In this document: positions 39,435 through 47,734 of the stretch, one piece after another
Position numbering within the stretch: position 1 is the stretch's first letter
How the letters are laid out: each line of letters begins with the position of its first letter
From: Roseicella frigidaeris
GTDB lineage: Bacteria; Pseudomonadota; Alphaproteobacteria; Acetobacterales; Acetobacteraceae
Assembly (NCBI RefSeq): GCF_003258945.1
Contig: NZ_QLIX01000013.1
Span: 62,001-126,000, forward strand
Direction: 5' to 3'
Length of the DNA: 64,000 nucleotides
The notes under the pieces: generated by a model
Told to the model about the DNA's origin: nothing
The model's input: only the letters and a program-made list of their open reading frames with translations
Database searches by the model: none
Translations under genes and position numbers: made by a program

Positions 39435-39462
39435 GGCGCCGCCGGCCCGGGGGCGCCGTCCC

Positions 39463-40752
39463 ATGACAGTGGCGCTGCCCTCGATCCTGCTGGTCCTGCT
39501 CTTCGCGCTGAACCTGCCGGTCGCCTTCGCCATCGCCATCTCGGCGCTCTCCTTCTTCTTCCTCGCCGACGGGCTGCCGCTCGACATCTTCTTCCAGAAG
39601 ATGGTCGCCGCGACCGAGAGCTACCCGCTGCTCGCCGTGCCCTTCTTCGTGCTCGCCGGCTCGCTGATGAACGCCGCCGGCATCACCCGGCGCCTGCTGC
39701 ACCTGGCGGATGCGCTGGTCGGGCACCTGACCGGCGCGCTCGCCCAGGCCTGCACGGTGCTGGCGACGCTGCTCGGCGGCCTCACCGCCTCCTCCTCGGC
39801 CGATGCGGCGATGCTCTCCAAGCTGTTCGGGCCGGAGATGCTGCGCCGCGGCTATTCCGCCGCCTTCGCCGCCGCCATCACCTCCTCGGCCGCCATCATC
39901 ACGGCGCTGATCCCGCCGGGGATCGGGCTCATCATCTATGGCTATCTGGCGGATGTCTCGGTCGGGCGGCTTTTCCTCGCCGGCGTCGTGCCCGGGCTGC
40001 TGCTCGCCGGCTCGCTCTTCCTCACCACCTGGTGGATCGCCCGGCGCCGCGGCTACCGGCCGACGCGGCCGCATTTCGCCGGCTGGGGCGAGGTCGGGCG
40101 GGCGGCGAAGGAGGCGGTCTGGGCGCTGCTGATCCCGGTCTTCATCATCCTCGGCCTGCGCTACGGCATCTTCACCACCACCGAGGCGGGGGCCATCACC
40201 GTCCTCATCACCCTCCTGATCGGCGCGCTGGTCTATCGCGAGCTCTCCTGGGCCAAGCTGCCCGGCGTGCTGCGGGAGACGGTGCTCGACACCTCCTCGG
40301 TGATGCTGCTGATCTGCGCCGCCTCGGCCTTCGGCTTCTACCTGGCCTGGGAACGGCTGCCGCCGGCGATGGCGAGCTGGATGGTCGGGCTGACGCGCGA
40401 CCCGCAGATGCTGCTGCTGCTGATCAACGTGCTGCTGATCGTGCTGGGGACGGCGGTGGAGGGCACCGCGGCGCTGATCATCCTGACGCCGATCTTCGTG
40501 CCGGTGATCCTGCAATTCGGCATCGACCCGGTGCAGTTCGGCATCGTGCTGGTCACCAACCTGACCATCGCCGGCATCACGCCGCCGGTCGGGCAGATGA
40601 TGTTCATCTCCTGCGCCGTGCTGCGGGTGCCGATGGAGGTCTACACGGTCGAGATCCTGCCCTTCCTCGCCGCCATGACGGCGGTGCTGCTGCTGATCAC
40701 CTTCCTGCCCGGTCTCTCGCTCTGGCTGCCCGATCTGGTGATGGGGCCCTGA
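39463..40752 (+). CDS. dctM: TRAP transporter large permease DctM
   Basis: 429-residue, strongly hydrophobic permease with about 12 helices. Typical stretches are PLLAVPFFVLAG and ASSSADAAMLSKL, and the GTAVEGTAALIILTPIFVP motif near residue 330. It translocates the substrate from the DctP protein with sodium co-transport. It ends 65 bases before the Bug binding protein. Confidence 0.93.
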   Translation: MTVALPSILLVLLFALNLPVAFAIAISALSFFFLADGLPLDIFFQKMVAATESYPLLAVPFFVLAGSLMNAAGITRRLLHLADALVGHLTGALAQACTVLATLLGGLTASSSADAAMLSKLFGPEMLRRGYSAAFAAAITSSAAIITALIPPGIGLIIYGYLADVSVGRLFLAGVVPGLLLAGSLFLTTWWIARRRGYRPTRPHFAGWGEVGRAAKEAVWALLIPVFIILGLRYGIFTTTEAGAITVLITLLIGALVYRELSWAKLPGVLRETVLDTSSVMLLICAASAFGFYLAWERLPPAMASWMVGLTRDPQMLLLLINVLLIVLGTAVEGTAALIILTPIFVPVILQFGIDPVQFGIVLVTNLTIAGITPPVGQMMFISCAVLRVPMEVYTVEILPFLAAMTAVLLLITFLPGLSLWLPDLVMGP

Positions 40753-40817
40753 GCGCCGGCGCGCGGGCGTTGACGCGGCGCCCGGGACTGCCAGGATCGG
40801 CGCGAGGAGGAGGCGCC

Positions 40818-41858
40818 ATGCCGAGGATCGAGCCGGATACCAGGCAGCGGGGCGCCGCGACCGGGCCGGAAGCCGGCGCGGCCCTACCTCGCCGCGCCCT
40901 GCTCGGCGCGGCGCTTGCCGTGCCGCATCTCGCCCGGGCGCAGGGCAGGGCCTGGCCGGACCGGCCGGTGCGCATCGTCGTGCCCTTCCCGCCGGGCGGC
41001 TCCAACGACGTGGTGGCGCGGCCGCTGGCCGAGCGGCTGCAGGCGAAGCTCGGCCTGCCCTTCGTCATCGAGAATCGCGGCGGCGCGGGGGGCGCCATTG
41101 GCGCCGCCCAGGTCGCGCAGGCGGCGGCGGATGGCTCCACGCTGATGGTCACCTCCTCCTCCTTCGCCACCACCGCCGTGGTGCAGAAGCCGGCCTGGGA
41201 TGCCGAGGGCAGCTTCGATGCCATCGCCGTCCTCGCCCGCGCGCCCTTCTTCGTCATGCTGAACCCGGAGGTGCCGGCGCGCGACCTGCCGGGGCTGATC
41301 CGCCTGGCGCGCGAGACGCCGGGCGGGCTCGACTACGGCAGCTCGGGCGCCGGCGGGATCAACCACTTCATCAGCGAGTATTTCTGCCAGGCGGCCGGCA
41401 TCCGCATGAACCACGTGCCCTATCGCGGCACCGCGCCGGCGGTGACCGACCTCGTCGCCGGCAACATCCAGGTGATGATCACCACCGTCGCCAGCGCCAA
41501 TGCCGCGATCCGCGACGGGCGGGTGCGGGTCATCGCCGCCACCGCCCCGAGCCCGGCCGAGCGCGGCGGCCTGCCGCCCGAGGTGCCGGCGGTGCCAACG
41601 GCCCGCGAGGTCGGCGTCGATTACGAGGTGGCGATCTGGTGGGGGCTGCTGGCGCCGAAGGCCGTGCCGCCGGCGATCCGCCAGGCCATCCATGCCGCGG
41701 CCAATGAGGCGCTGGCCGATCCCGGCCTGAGGCGCGTCTACGACGCCGAGGGGGCCGTGCCTGCGCCGGGCCCGCCCGAGGCCTTCGCCGGCGTCCTGCA
41801 CGCCGATCTGGACCGCTGGCGCAAGCTCGCCGAGGCGGCCAATATCCGGGCAGAATGA
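40818..41858 (+). CDS. Bug/TctC family tripartite tricarboxylate transporter receptor
   Basis: 346-residue exported receptor. A twin-arginine-like signal (about 24-42, PRRALLGAALAVPHLARA) precedes WPDRPVRIVVPFPPGGSNDVVARPLA, the Bug hallmark. Bug proteins bind carboxylates or amides. GGAGGAGG lies 6 bases before the ATG. No TctA or TctB genes are present, and it sits inside an operon that already has a complete TRAP transporter. It may serve a remote permease or act as a sensor. The stop overlaps the CoA-transferase start by 4 bases. Confidence 0.9.
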   Translation: MPRIEPDTRQRGAATGPEAGAALPRRALLGAALAVPHLARAQGRAWPDRPVRIVVPFPPGGSNDVVARPLAERLQAKLGLPFVIENRGGAGGAIGAAQVAQAAADGSTLMVTSSSFATTAVVQKPAWDAEGSFDAIAVLARAPFFVMLNPEVPARDLPGLIRLARETPGGLDYGSSGAGGINHFISEYFCQAAGIRMNHVPYRGTAPAVTDLVAGNIQVMITTVASANAAIRDGRVRVIAATAPSPAERGGLPPEVPAVPTAREVGVDYEVAIWWGLLAPKAVPPAIRQAIHAAANEALADPGLRRVYDAEGAVPAPGPPEAFAGVLHADLDRWRKLAEAANIRAE

Positions 41859-43090
41859 CCCAGCAGCCGACCCCGCATCGCCGCGAATTCGATCCCGACG
41901 CCACCGGCGCCCTGCAGGGGCTCCGGGTGGTCGATCTCTCCCGCCTCGTCGCGGGCAACCTGCTGACCAAGGTGCTGGCCGACCACGGGGCGGAGGTCAT
42001 CAAGGTGGAGCCGCCCGAGGGCGACACGCTGCGCGCCTGGCGGACCCAGGGCCTGTCCCTCGACTGGAAGGCGCTCAGCCGCAACAAGCTCTCGGTCTGC
42101 CTGGCGCTGCGCGATCCCGCGGCGGTCGAGGTGGTGAAGCAGCTAGCCGCGACGGCCGCCCTCTTCGTCGAGAGCTTCCGCCCCGGCGTGCTGGAGGCGA
42201 TGGGGCTGGCGCCGGAGACGCTGCTGGCGATCAACCCGCGCCTCGTCATCACCCGGGTCAGCGGCTGGGGCCAGGACGGGCCCTACCGGCACAAGCCCGG
42301 CTTCGGCACGCTGGTCGAGGGCTATTCCGGCTTCGCCGCCGTCAACGGCTTCGCCGACCGCGAGCCGGTGCTGCCGCCCATGTACATGGCGGATGGCTAT
42401 GCCGGGCTCTATGGCGCCGCGGCGGCGATGATCGCGCTGCGCCATGCCGAGGCGACGGGGCAGGGGCAGGTGATCGACCTCGCCCTCTTCGACCCCATCC
42501 ATGTGATGATGGAGCCGCAGCACGCGAAGTGGCAGCTCACCCATAAGCTGAAGCCGCGCACCGGCAGCCGCAGCACCAATGCTGTGCCGCGCAACGCCTA
42601 TCGCACCCGGGATGGCGGCTGGGTCTGCCTCTCCGCCTCGACCCAGGGGATGACGGAGAAGCTGCTGCGCTCCATCGGCCGGGAGGAGCTGATCGCCGAT
42701 CCCCGCTTCCGCACCAATGCCGACCGCGTCCGGCATGCCGAGGCGCTGGATTCCATCATCGCCGACTACATCGCGGCGATGACGCTCGAGGAAACCTTGG
42801 CGCATTTCGACCGGGCCGGCGTCACCATCGGCCCGATCATGGATGCCGAGATGCTCTCGCATGACCGCTACGCCATCGAGCGCGAGGCGCTCATCGAGGT
42901 GCCGGATGCCGAGATGCCCTCGGGCTTCTTCCCGATGCACGGCATGGTGCCGCGCCTGTCCGGCACGCCGGGCATCCTGGCCCGGCCGGCGCCGCGGCTC
43001 GGCGAGCACAACGAGGCGATCCTCGCGCCGGTGCTGGGCGAGGCGGAGCTGGCGCGGCTGCGCCGGGCGGGGGTGGTGCGGGACGCCTGA
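41855..43090 (+). CDS. CaiB/BaiF class III CoA-transferase
   Basis: 411 residues. RVVDLSRLVAGNLLTKVLADHGAEVIKVEPPEGD (in sections about 24-57) is the N-terminal CoA-binding signature, and Asp180 in MADGYAGLYG is the nucleophile that forms the acyl-enzyme anhydride. It would transfer CoA between an organic acid pair, activating the imported substrate. The tight coupling with the Bug gene and the upstream PhyH and TRAP genes suggests a catabolic module: import, oxidation and CoA activation. Confidence 0.92.
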   Translation: MTQQPTPHRREFDPDATGALQGLRVVDLSRLVAGNLLTKVLADHGAEVIKVEPPEGDTLRAWRTQGLSLDWKALSRNKLSVCLALRDPAAVEVVKQLAATAALFVESFRPGVLEAMGLAPETLLAINPRLVITRVSGWGQDGPYRHKPGFGTLVEGYSGFAAVNGFADREPVLPPMYMADGYAGLYGAAAAMIALRHAEATGQGQVIDLALFDPIHVMMEPQHAKWQLTHKLKPRTGSRSTNAVPRNAYRTRDGGWVCLSASTQGMTEKLLRSIGREELIADPRFRTNADRVRHAEALDSIIADYIAAMTLEETLAHFDRAGVTIGPIMDAEMLSHDRYAIEREALIEVPDAEMPSGFFPMHGMVPRLSGTPGILARPAPRLGEHNEAILAPVLGEAELARLRRAGVVRDA

Positions 43091-43155
43091 GGCCGCGCCC
43101 GGTCCCGCGGCCGGGCCGTTCCCATCCGCCCGGGGGTGCTAAAAAGCCCGGATGC

Positions 43156-43180
43156 GGAACCAGTTTCCGGGCCCGGGGTT
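43156..43180 (+). promoter_or_regulatory. EcfG-like promoter ahead of the metallopeptidase (one mismatch)
   Basis: GGAAC at 43156-43160, 16 bases, GGTT at 43177-43180. One mismatch to GGAAC-N16-CGTT. The next ATG is 38 bases downstream, a reasonable leader. Confidence 0.35.
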
Positions 43181-43217
43181 TGGCCTTGAGTGGCGATGCG
43201 TCAGGAGGGAGCCCATC

Positions 43218-44102
43218 ATGCGCCTCGAAGGGGAACGCGAGAGCGAGAACGTCGAGGACCGTCGTGGCAGCGGCGGCTTCGGTGGTGGCGGGCGGGGGAT
43301 CCCGATCGGGGTGACGGGCGGCGGCCTCGGCACGGTCGCCATCATCCTCCTGGCGCTCTTCTTCGGCGTCGATCCGCGCGTCATCCTCGGCGGCGGCGAC
43401 GGGGCGCCCCCGCAAAGCCAGGTGACGGAGAGCCGGCCGGCGCCCGATGCCGCCCAGGATGAGGGCCAGCGCCGCTTCGTGGCGCAGGTGCTGGCGACGA
43501 CCGAGGATACCTGGACCGACATCTTCCGCCGCGCCAACCGGCAGTACAACCCGCCGAACCTGGTGCTGTTCAGCGGCGGCACCCAGAGCGCCTGCGGCTT
43601 CGCCCAGACCGCGGTCGGCCCCTTCTATTGCCCGAACGACCGCAAGGTCTATCTCGACACCGCCTTCTTCCGCGACATGGAGCGCAAGCTCGGCGCCCCC
43701 GGCGAGTTCGCCCGGGCCTATGTCATCGCGCATGAGGTCGGCCACCACGTGCAGAACGAGCTCGGCATCCTGCAGCGCGTCGCGCAGGAGCGGCGCGGCA
43801 TGGGCGAGGCGGAGTCGAACGCGCTGCAGGTGCGCGTCGAGTTGCAGGCGGATTGCTTCGCCGGGATCTGGGCGAACCACACCGAGCAGATGCGCCGCTT
43901 CCTCGAGCCGGGCGATGTCGAATCCGGCATCGGCGCTGCCGCTGCCGTCGGCGATGACCGGCTGCAGCGCCGCGCCCAGGGCTATGTGGTGCCGGAGAGC
44001 TTCACCCATGGCAGCTCGGCGCAGCGCGTGCGCTGGTTCCGCACGGGGCTCGAAAGCGGCGACATCCGGCGCTGCGATACCTTCAGCACTGACCGGTTGT
44101 GA
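43218..44102 (+). CDS. KPN_02809-type neutral zinc metallopeptidase
   Basis: 294-residue membrane-anchored peptidase. A glycine-rich cytoplasmic N-terminus is followed by one helix (about 36-51, LGTVAIILLALFFGV). The peptidase domain has GGTQSACGFAQTAVGPFYCP and the zinc motif HEVGH at 172-176, then QADCFAGIWA with a further zinc ligand. Members are uncharacterised envelope peptidases. AGGAGGGA lies 8 bases before the ATG at 43218. It stands upstream of two stress-type genes and has a near-consensus EcfG promoter, so it may belong to the same response. Confidence 0.9.
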   Translation: MRLEGERESENVEDRRGSGGFGGGGRGIPIGVTGGGLGTVAIILLALFFGVDPRVILGGGDGAPPQSQVTESRPAPDAAQDEGQRRFVAQVLATTEDTWTDIFRRANRQYNPPNLVLFSGGTQSACGFAQTAVGPFYCPNDRKVYLDTAFFRDMERKLGAPGEFARAYVIAHEVGHHVQNELGILQRVAQERRGMGEAESNALQVRVELQADCFAGIWANHTEQMRRFLEPGDVESGIGAAAAVGDDRLQRRAQGYVVPESFTHGSSAQRVRWFRTGLESGDIRRCDTFSTDRL

Positions 44103-44103
44103 C

Positions 44104-44128
44104 GGAACGCGTCGTGTGAAGCGCCGTT
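44104..44128 (+). promoter_or_regulatory. EcfG (general stress sigma) promoter, exact consensus
   Basis: GGAAC at 44104-44108, exactly 16 bases, CGTT at 44125-44128. This is an exact match to the alphaproteobacterial general-stress promoter read by the EcfG-type ECF sigma factor. It is 57 bases before the first ATG of a stress-type gene pair. It also starts right at the stop codon of the metallopeptidase gene. Confidence 0.6.
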
Positions 44129-44184
44129 AGAGGGAGGCTCGCGGGCGTCAAGCCCGCACCGACCAGTCAAACGGGAAAATGCAA

Positions 44185-44652
44185 ATGCGCACGACGTTCT
44201 TTCGCCTGGCGCTGCTGGGCACGGTGGTTGCTGCCCCGGCCCTGGCGCAAACCTCCCCCGCAACGCCCGACCGCACGGCGCCGCCCGCTGCCACCGAAGG
44301 CAGCACGCGCCCTGGCATGACCCCGGCGACGCCCGATACGCGCAGCGGCGCCACGATGCCGGGCCGCGACGCCACGACCGGCGCCACCTCGCCGAACCGC
44401 GGCAATGACAGCAGCAATGCCGCGGTGCGGCTCGATGACGGCAACCGCACCGCCGCCTCGCCCGCGGCCGGGGCCAACAGCTTCACCGAAGGCCAGGCCA
44501 AGAGCCGCATCGAGGCCGCCGGCTTCACCAATGTCTCCGACCTGCAGAAGGACGACCAGGGCGTCTGGCGCGGCCGGGCGCAGCGCAACGGCCAGCAGGT
44601 GAGCGTGGGGCTCGACTACCAGGGCAACGTCGTCCCGAACGCCGGCCGCTGA
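44185..44652 (+). CDS. Secreted Thr/Ala/Pro-rich protein with PepSY-like C-terminus
   Basis: 155-residue exported protein. A signal peptide (about 1-21, ending ALAQ) leads into a disordered region rich in Thr, Ala, Pro and Ser (22-95). The C-terminal 60 residues hold FTEGQAKSRIEAAGFTNVSDLQKDDQGVW followed by VSVGLDYQGNV (given here in parts of a PepSY-like fold). No enzyme motif is seen. The second ATG (44185) is preferred because GGGA is 9 bases before it, whereas the first (44179) is too close. It is the first gene behind an exact EcfG promoter, 27 bases before the next stress gene. Confidence 0.72.
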   Translation: MRTTFFRLALLGTVVAAPALAQTSPATPDRTAPPAATEGSTRPGMTPATPDTRSGATMPGRDATTGATSPNRGNDSSNAAVRLDDGNRTAASPAAGANSFTEGQAKSRIEAAGFTNVSDLQKDDQGVWRGRAQRNGQQVSVGLDYQGNVVPNAGR

Positions 44653-44679
44653 CGCAAACCCAGGAAACGGAGCACCCCC

Positions 44680-45603
44680 ATGGCGACCCGCACCATTGCG
44701 CGTCTCTTCGACAGCTACGCCGATGCCTCCGCAGCCGTGAGCGATCTCGAGGCCGCGGGCTTCGAGCGCGACGATATCAGCCTGATCGCCAATCGCGGCG
44801 ATGAGGCATCGGCCGACGGCACCGGGACCACCTCTCACGAGACCTCCAGCGGCGCCGGCACCGGCGCGACGCTCGGCACCATCGTCGGCGGCGGCGCCGG
44901 CCTGCTCGCCGGCCTCGGCTCGCTGGCCATCCCCGGCATCGGCCCGATCGTCGCGGCGGGCTGGCTCGTCGCGGCCGTGACCGGCGCCGGCGTCGGCGCC
45001 GCGGCGGGCGGATTGCTCGGCGCGCTCACCGGCTCCGGCCTCTCCGAAGAGGAGAGCCATGTCTATGCCGAGGGCGTCCGCCGCGGCGGCAACCTGGTGA
45101 CCGTACGCGCCGATGAGAGCCGGGCCAGCGAGGCCGAGACGATCATGGCCCGGCACAATGCCACGACGGCCGAGGCGCGCGGCGCGGATTACCGGGCCGG
45201 TGGCTGGAGCCGCTACGACGACACGGCCGATCCCGCCACGGGTCTCGGCACCGGGGCCGGCGTCGGCACCACCACCGCGGCCGGGCAGATGGGCACGCGG
45301 ACCAGCGACTATCCCGCCACCGACGCCGCGATCGCCGGGCGCCCCGACGGCAGCCCGGGCAACCCGCCCGGCACCAAGCTGTCGCGCGCGGCCGATGACA
45401 CGCTCGGGACGAATATGAGCGGGGCGCGGCCGGAGAACGAGGCGAACCACAGCTCGCCGCCGGACGGCACCCCGGGCAACCCGCCGGGCACCAAGCTGTC
45501 GCGCGCGGCCGACGATGCGCTCGGCACCAACATCAGCGGTGCGCGGCCGGAGAACGAGACGCGGCCCGAGACCCGCGACGCCGAGCCGCGCATCGGGCGG
45601 TAA
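44680..45603 (+). CDS. General-stress (YflT/GsiB-like) protein with glycine-zipper and C-terminal repeats
   Basis: 307 residues. The N-terminal 30 residues (TIARLFDSYADASAAVSDLEAAGF) match the YflT/heat-induced general stress domain. A long Gly/Ala-rich membrane-like segment (about 56-118) with glycine-zipper patterns follows, then an AEGVRRGGNLVTVRA strand. The last 90 residues contain two 39-residue repeats beginning PDGSPGNPPGTKLSRA. Part of the same transcript as the previous gene. Its link to the EcfG promoter fits a stress role; the biochemical action is unknown. Confidence 0.78.
   Translation: MATRTIARLFDSYADASAAVSDLEAAGFERDDISLIANRGDEASADGTGTTSHETSSGAGTGATLGTIVGGGAGLLAGLGSLAIPGIGPIVAAGWLVAAVTGAGVGAAAGGLLGALTGSGLSEEESHVYAEGVRRGGNLVTVRADESRASEAETIMARHNATTAEARGADYRAGGWSRYDDTADPATGLGTGAGVGTTTAAGQMGTRTSDYPATDAAIAGRPDGSPGNPPGTKLSRAADDTLGTNMSGARPENEANHSSPPDGTPGNPPGTKLSRAADDALGTNISGARPENETRPETRDAEPRIGR
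45343..45561 (+). repeat. Tandem 117-base coding repeat
   Basis: Two copies, 45343-45459 and 45460-45561 (second slightly short), about 85-90% alike. Each encodes a 39-residue unit with PDG-PGNPPGTKLSRAADD-LGTN-SGARPENE. The period is a multiple of three, so expansion or loss would keep frame. Confidence 0.8.
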
Positions 45604-45677
45604 GGTCACCGCTGCGGCCGAGGGTCCTGGACCGCCTGGTTCAGGGCCCCGGCACGGGCCGGGTTCGCCTGGCCCCA

Positions 45678-46541
45678 TTACCGGGCGCGGGCCAGCAGGC
45701 GCCGCGCCCGCTCCACGACCGGCTCGTCGATCATCTGGCCCTCGAAGGCGACGGCGCCGAGACCCTGGGCCAGCGCGGACTCGAAGGCCGTGACCATGCG
45801 TGCCGCGCGCTCCACCTCCTCCGGCTGGGCGCCGTACTCCGCATTCACCACCGGCACCTGGGCCGGATGCACGCAGCTCGCGCAGGCGAAGCCAAGGGCG
45901 CGGGAACGCCTGAGCATGGCGCGATAGCCCTCGAGATCCGCAATCCCGGCGACGGTGCCGATGAAGCCCAGCGGCAGGATGCCCGCCGCGCGCGCCGCCA
46001 GCACCGCCAGCATCTTCGGCACGTAGAGCGCATCCGGCGTCGGCTCCATGCCGAGATCGGTCGCCATGTCCTCGCCGCCGGCGCCCAGCGCGACCAGCCT
46101 TGCCTCGGCGCGGGCGATCGCCTCCATGACGCTCAGCGCCGCCGCCGTCTCGACCAGCCCGATGAAGCGGGTGCGTCCCACCGGGACGCCATGCGCCGCC
46201 TCGGATTCGCCCGTCATCTCGCCGAGCAGGCGCACATGGTCGGGGCCCATCAGCTTGGTCAGCACCAGCACATCCGCGCCCGCGGCGACGGCGGCATCGA
46301 TATCCTGCGCCGCCATCCGCAGCGGCCGGTTGATGCGCACGCAGACATCGGCGCCGCCCTGCCGCACCATCGGCACCGCCCGGGCCAGGGCGGCGCGCGC
46401 CGCCGGCTTCTCGGCCGGGGCGACGGCATCCTCGAGATCAAGGATGATCGCATCCGCGCCGCGGGTATGGGCCTTGGCGACGAAGCTCTCGCGGGTGGCC
46501 GGGACGTAGAGGAGGGATCGCCAGGTCGGGAGGGTGCGCAT
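45678..46541 (-). CDS. HpcH/HpaI aldolase / citrate lyase beta-like (CitE) protein
   Basis: 287-residue TIM-barrel lyase. RSLLYVPATR (8-17) with catalytic Arg, LDLEDAV (35-41), RIN (69-71), an ETA segment with the metal-binding Glu, and GGEDMATDLG with the metal Asp are present. Such proteins cleave or form malyl-CoA, citramalyl-CoA or related beta-hydroxyacyl-CoA. No CitD/CitF subunits are adjacent, so it is likely a stand-alone CoA-ester lyase, such as L-malyl-CoA or citramalyl-CoA lyase. It has its own promoter region upstream near a repeat at 46550. Confidence 0.88.
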   Translation of the reverse strand: MRTLPTWRSLLYVPATRESFVAKAHTRGADAIILDLEDAVAPAEKPAARAALARAVPMVRQGGADVCVRINRPLRMAAQDIDAAVAAGADVLVLTKLMGPDHVRLLGEMTGESEAAHGVPVGRTRFIGLVETAAALSVMEAIARAEARLVALGAGGEDMATDLGMEPTPDALYVPKMLAVLAARAAGILPLGFIGTVAGIADLEGYRAMLRRSRALGFACASCVHPAQVPVVNAEYGAQPEEVERAARMVTAFESALAQGLGAVAFEGQMIDEPVVERARRLLARAR

Positions 46542-46549
46542 GGCGGCAG

Positions 46550-46592
46550 GCTAGAGCGTGATCGCCGGGGGTGGAATCACCGAAGGCGTGAC
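46550..46592. repeat. Dispersed palindromic repeat (family B)
   Basis: Begins GCTAGAGC and ends CGAAGGCGTGAC, with an internal GGTG-GAAT-CACC dyad. The same head and tail, with a diverged middle, occur at 52163-52206. It lies just upstream of the CitE-like gene, between two minus-strand genes, in a 133-base gap that otherwise shows nothing. Confidence 0.5.
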
Positions 46593-46674
46593 TCAAACGA
46601 CCGGACACGGCGCCGGACCGTGCTCCAGCGCGCCTCGGCCGCCGGGTCGGACGCCCCCTGCCGCCCGGCAGGGC

Positions 46675-47499
46675 TCAGCCGCGCAGGAAGGCCAGGATGT
46701 CGGCGTTGATCGTCTCGGCATGGGTGGTGTGCATGCCGTGCGGCAGGCCCTGATAGGTCTTCAGCGTGCCGTTGCGCAGCAACTTCGCCGCCTTCGGCCC
46801 GGCCGCGGCATAGGGGACGATCTGGTCGTCCTCGCTGTGCATGACCAGCACCGGGATGCTGATCCGGCGCAGGCTGTCCGAAAGGTCGGTCTGCGAGAAG
46901 GCGACGATGCCGTCATGCTGCGCCTTGGCGCCGCCCATCATGCCCTGGCGCCACCAGTTGCGGATGCTGCCCTCGGAGGGCTTCGCCCCCGGCTGGTCGA
47001 AGCCGTAGAAGGGGCCGGTCGGCACGTCGAGGTAGAACTGCGCCCGGTTGGCGGCAAGCTGCGCCTGGAACTCGTCGAAGACCGATTTCGGCGTCCCCTC
47101 CGGATTGCCCTCGGTCTGCAGCATGAAGGGCGTGACGGCGCTGACCAGCACCGCCTTGGCCACGCCCTGGTCGCCATGCCGGCCGAGGTAATGCGCCACC
47201 TCGCCGCCGCCGGTGGAATGGCCGATATGGATGGCGTCGCGCAGGCCGAGATGCTCGGTCACCGCCTTCAGGTCATCGGCGTAATGGTCCATGTCGTGCC
47301 CCTCCGCCACCTGGCTGGAGCGGCCATGGCCCCGGCGGTCATGGGCGATCACGCGATAGCCCTGGCCGAGGAAGAACAGCATCTGCGCGTCCCAGTCGTC
47401 GCCGGATAGCGGCCAGCCATGGCTGAAGACGATCGGCTGGCCCGATCCCCAGTCCTTGTAGAAGATCTCCACGCCGTCGCGTGTCGTGACATAGGGCAT
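46675..47499 (-). CDS. Alpha/beta hydrolase, non-haem chloroperoxidase type
   Basis: 274 residues, usual length for this family. The nucleophile is Ser95 in GHSTGGGE, the acid is Asp224 or 225 in HSEDDQIVP, and the base is His254 in GLPHGM; HGWPLSGDDW forms the oxyanion region. These enzymes are esterases with perhydrolase activity rather than true halogenases. AGGAG is 8 bases before the ATG. It is divergent from the GntR gene. The physiological substrate is unknown. Confidence 0.9.
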   Translation of the reverse strand: MPYVTTRDGVEIFYKDWGSGQPIVFSHGWPLSGDDWDAQMLFFLGQGYRVIAHDRRGHGRSSQVAEGHDMDHYADDLKAVTEHLGLRDAIHIGHSTGGGEVAHYLGRHGDQGVAKAVLVSAVTPFMLQTEGNPEGTPKSVFDEFQAQLAANRAQFYLDVPTGPFYGFDQPGAKPSEGSIRNWWRQGMMGGAKAQHDGIVAFSQTDLSDSLRRISIPVLVMHSEDDQIVPYAAAGPKAAKLLRNGTLKTYQGLPHGMHTTHAETINADILAFLRG

Positions 47500-47734
47500 G
47501 CGGTGCGCTCCTGGGAGGAAGGCCGGACCTGCGTCATGCCCCGAAGGGGCGCCTTCGCCGGGCAGGACGCAGCAGGCGCAACGCGCGGCGGGCGCTTCGG
47601 TCGCCGCGCGCGGAGGGAGCCTGCCGGCGCCGGGCGAGGTCGGCGGACAGGCTCCGCCAAGGGCGGCGAGGGACAGCCGCCCAGCCGGGCGGACATCTCT
47701 TGCCGAATGCGCGCATGCGCCCGTATGCAGGCGG

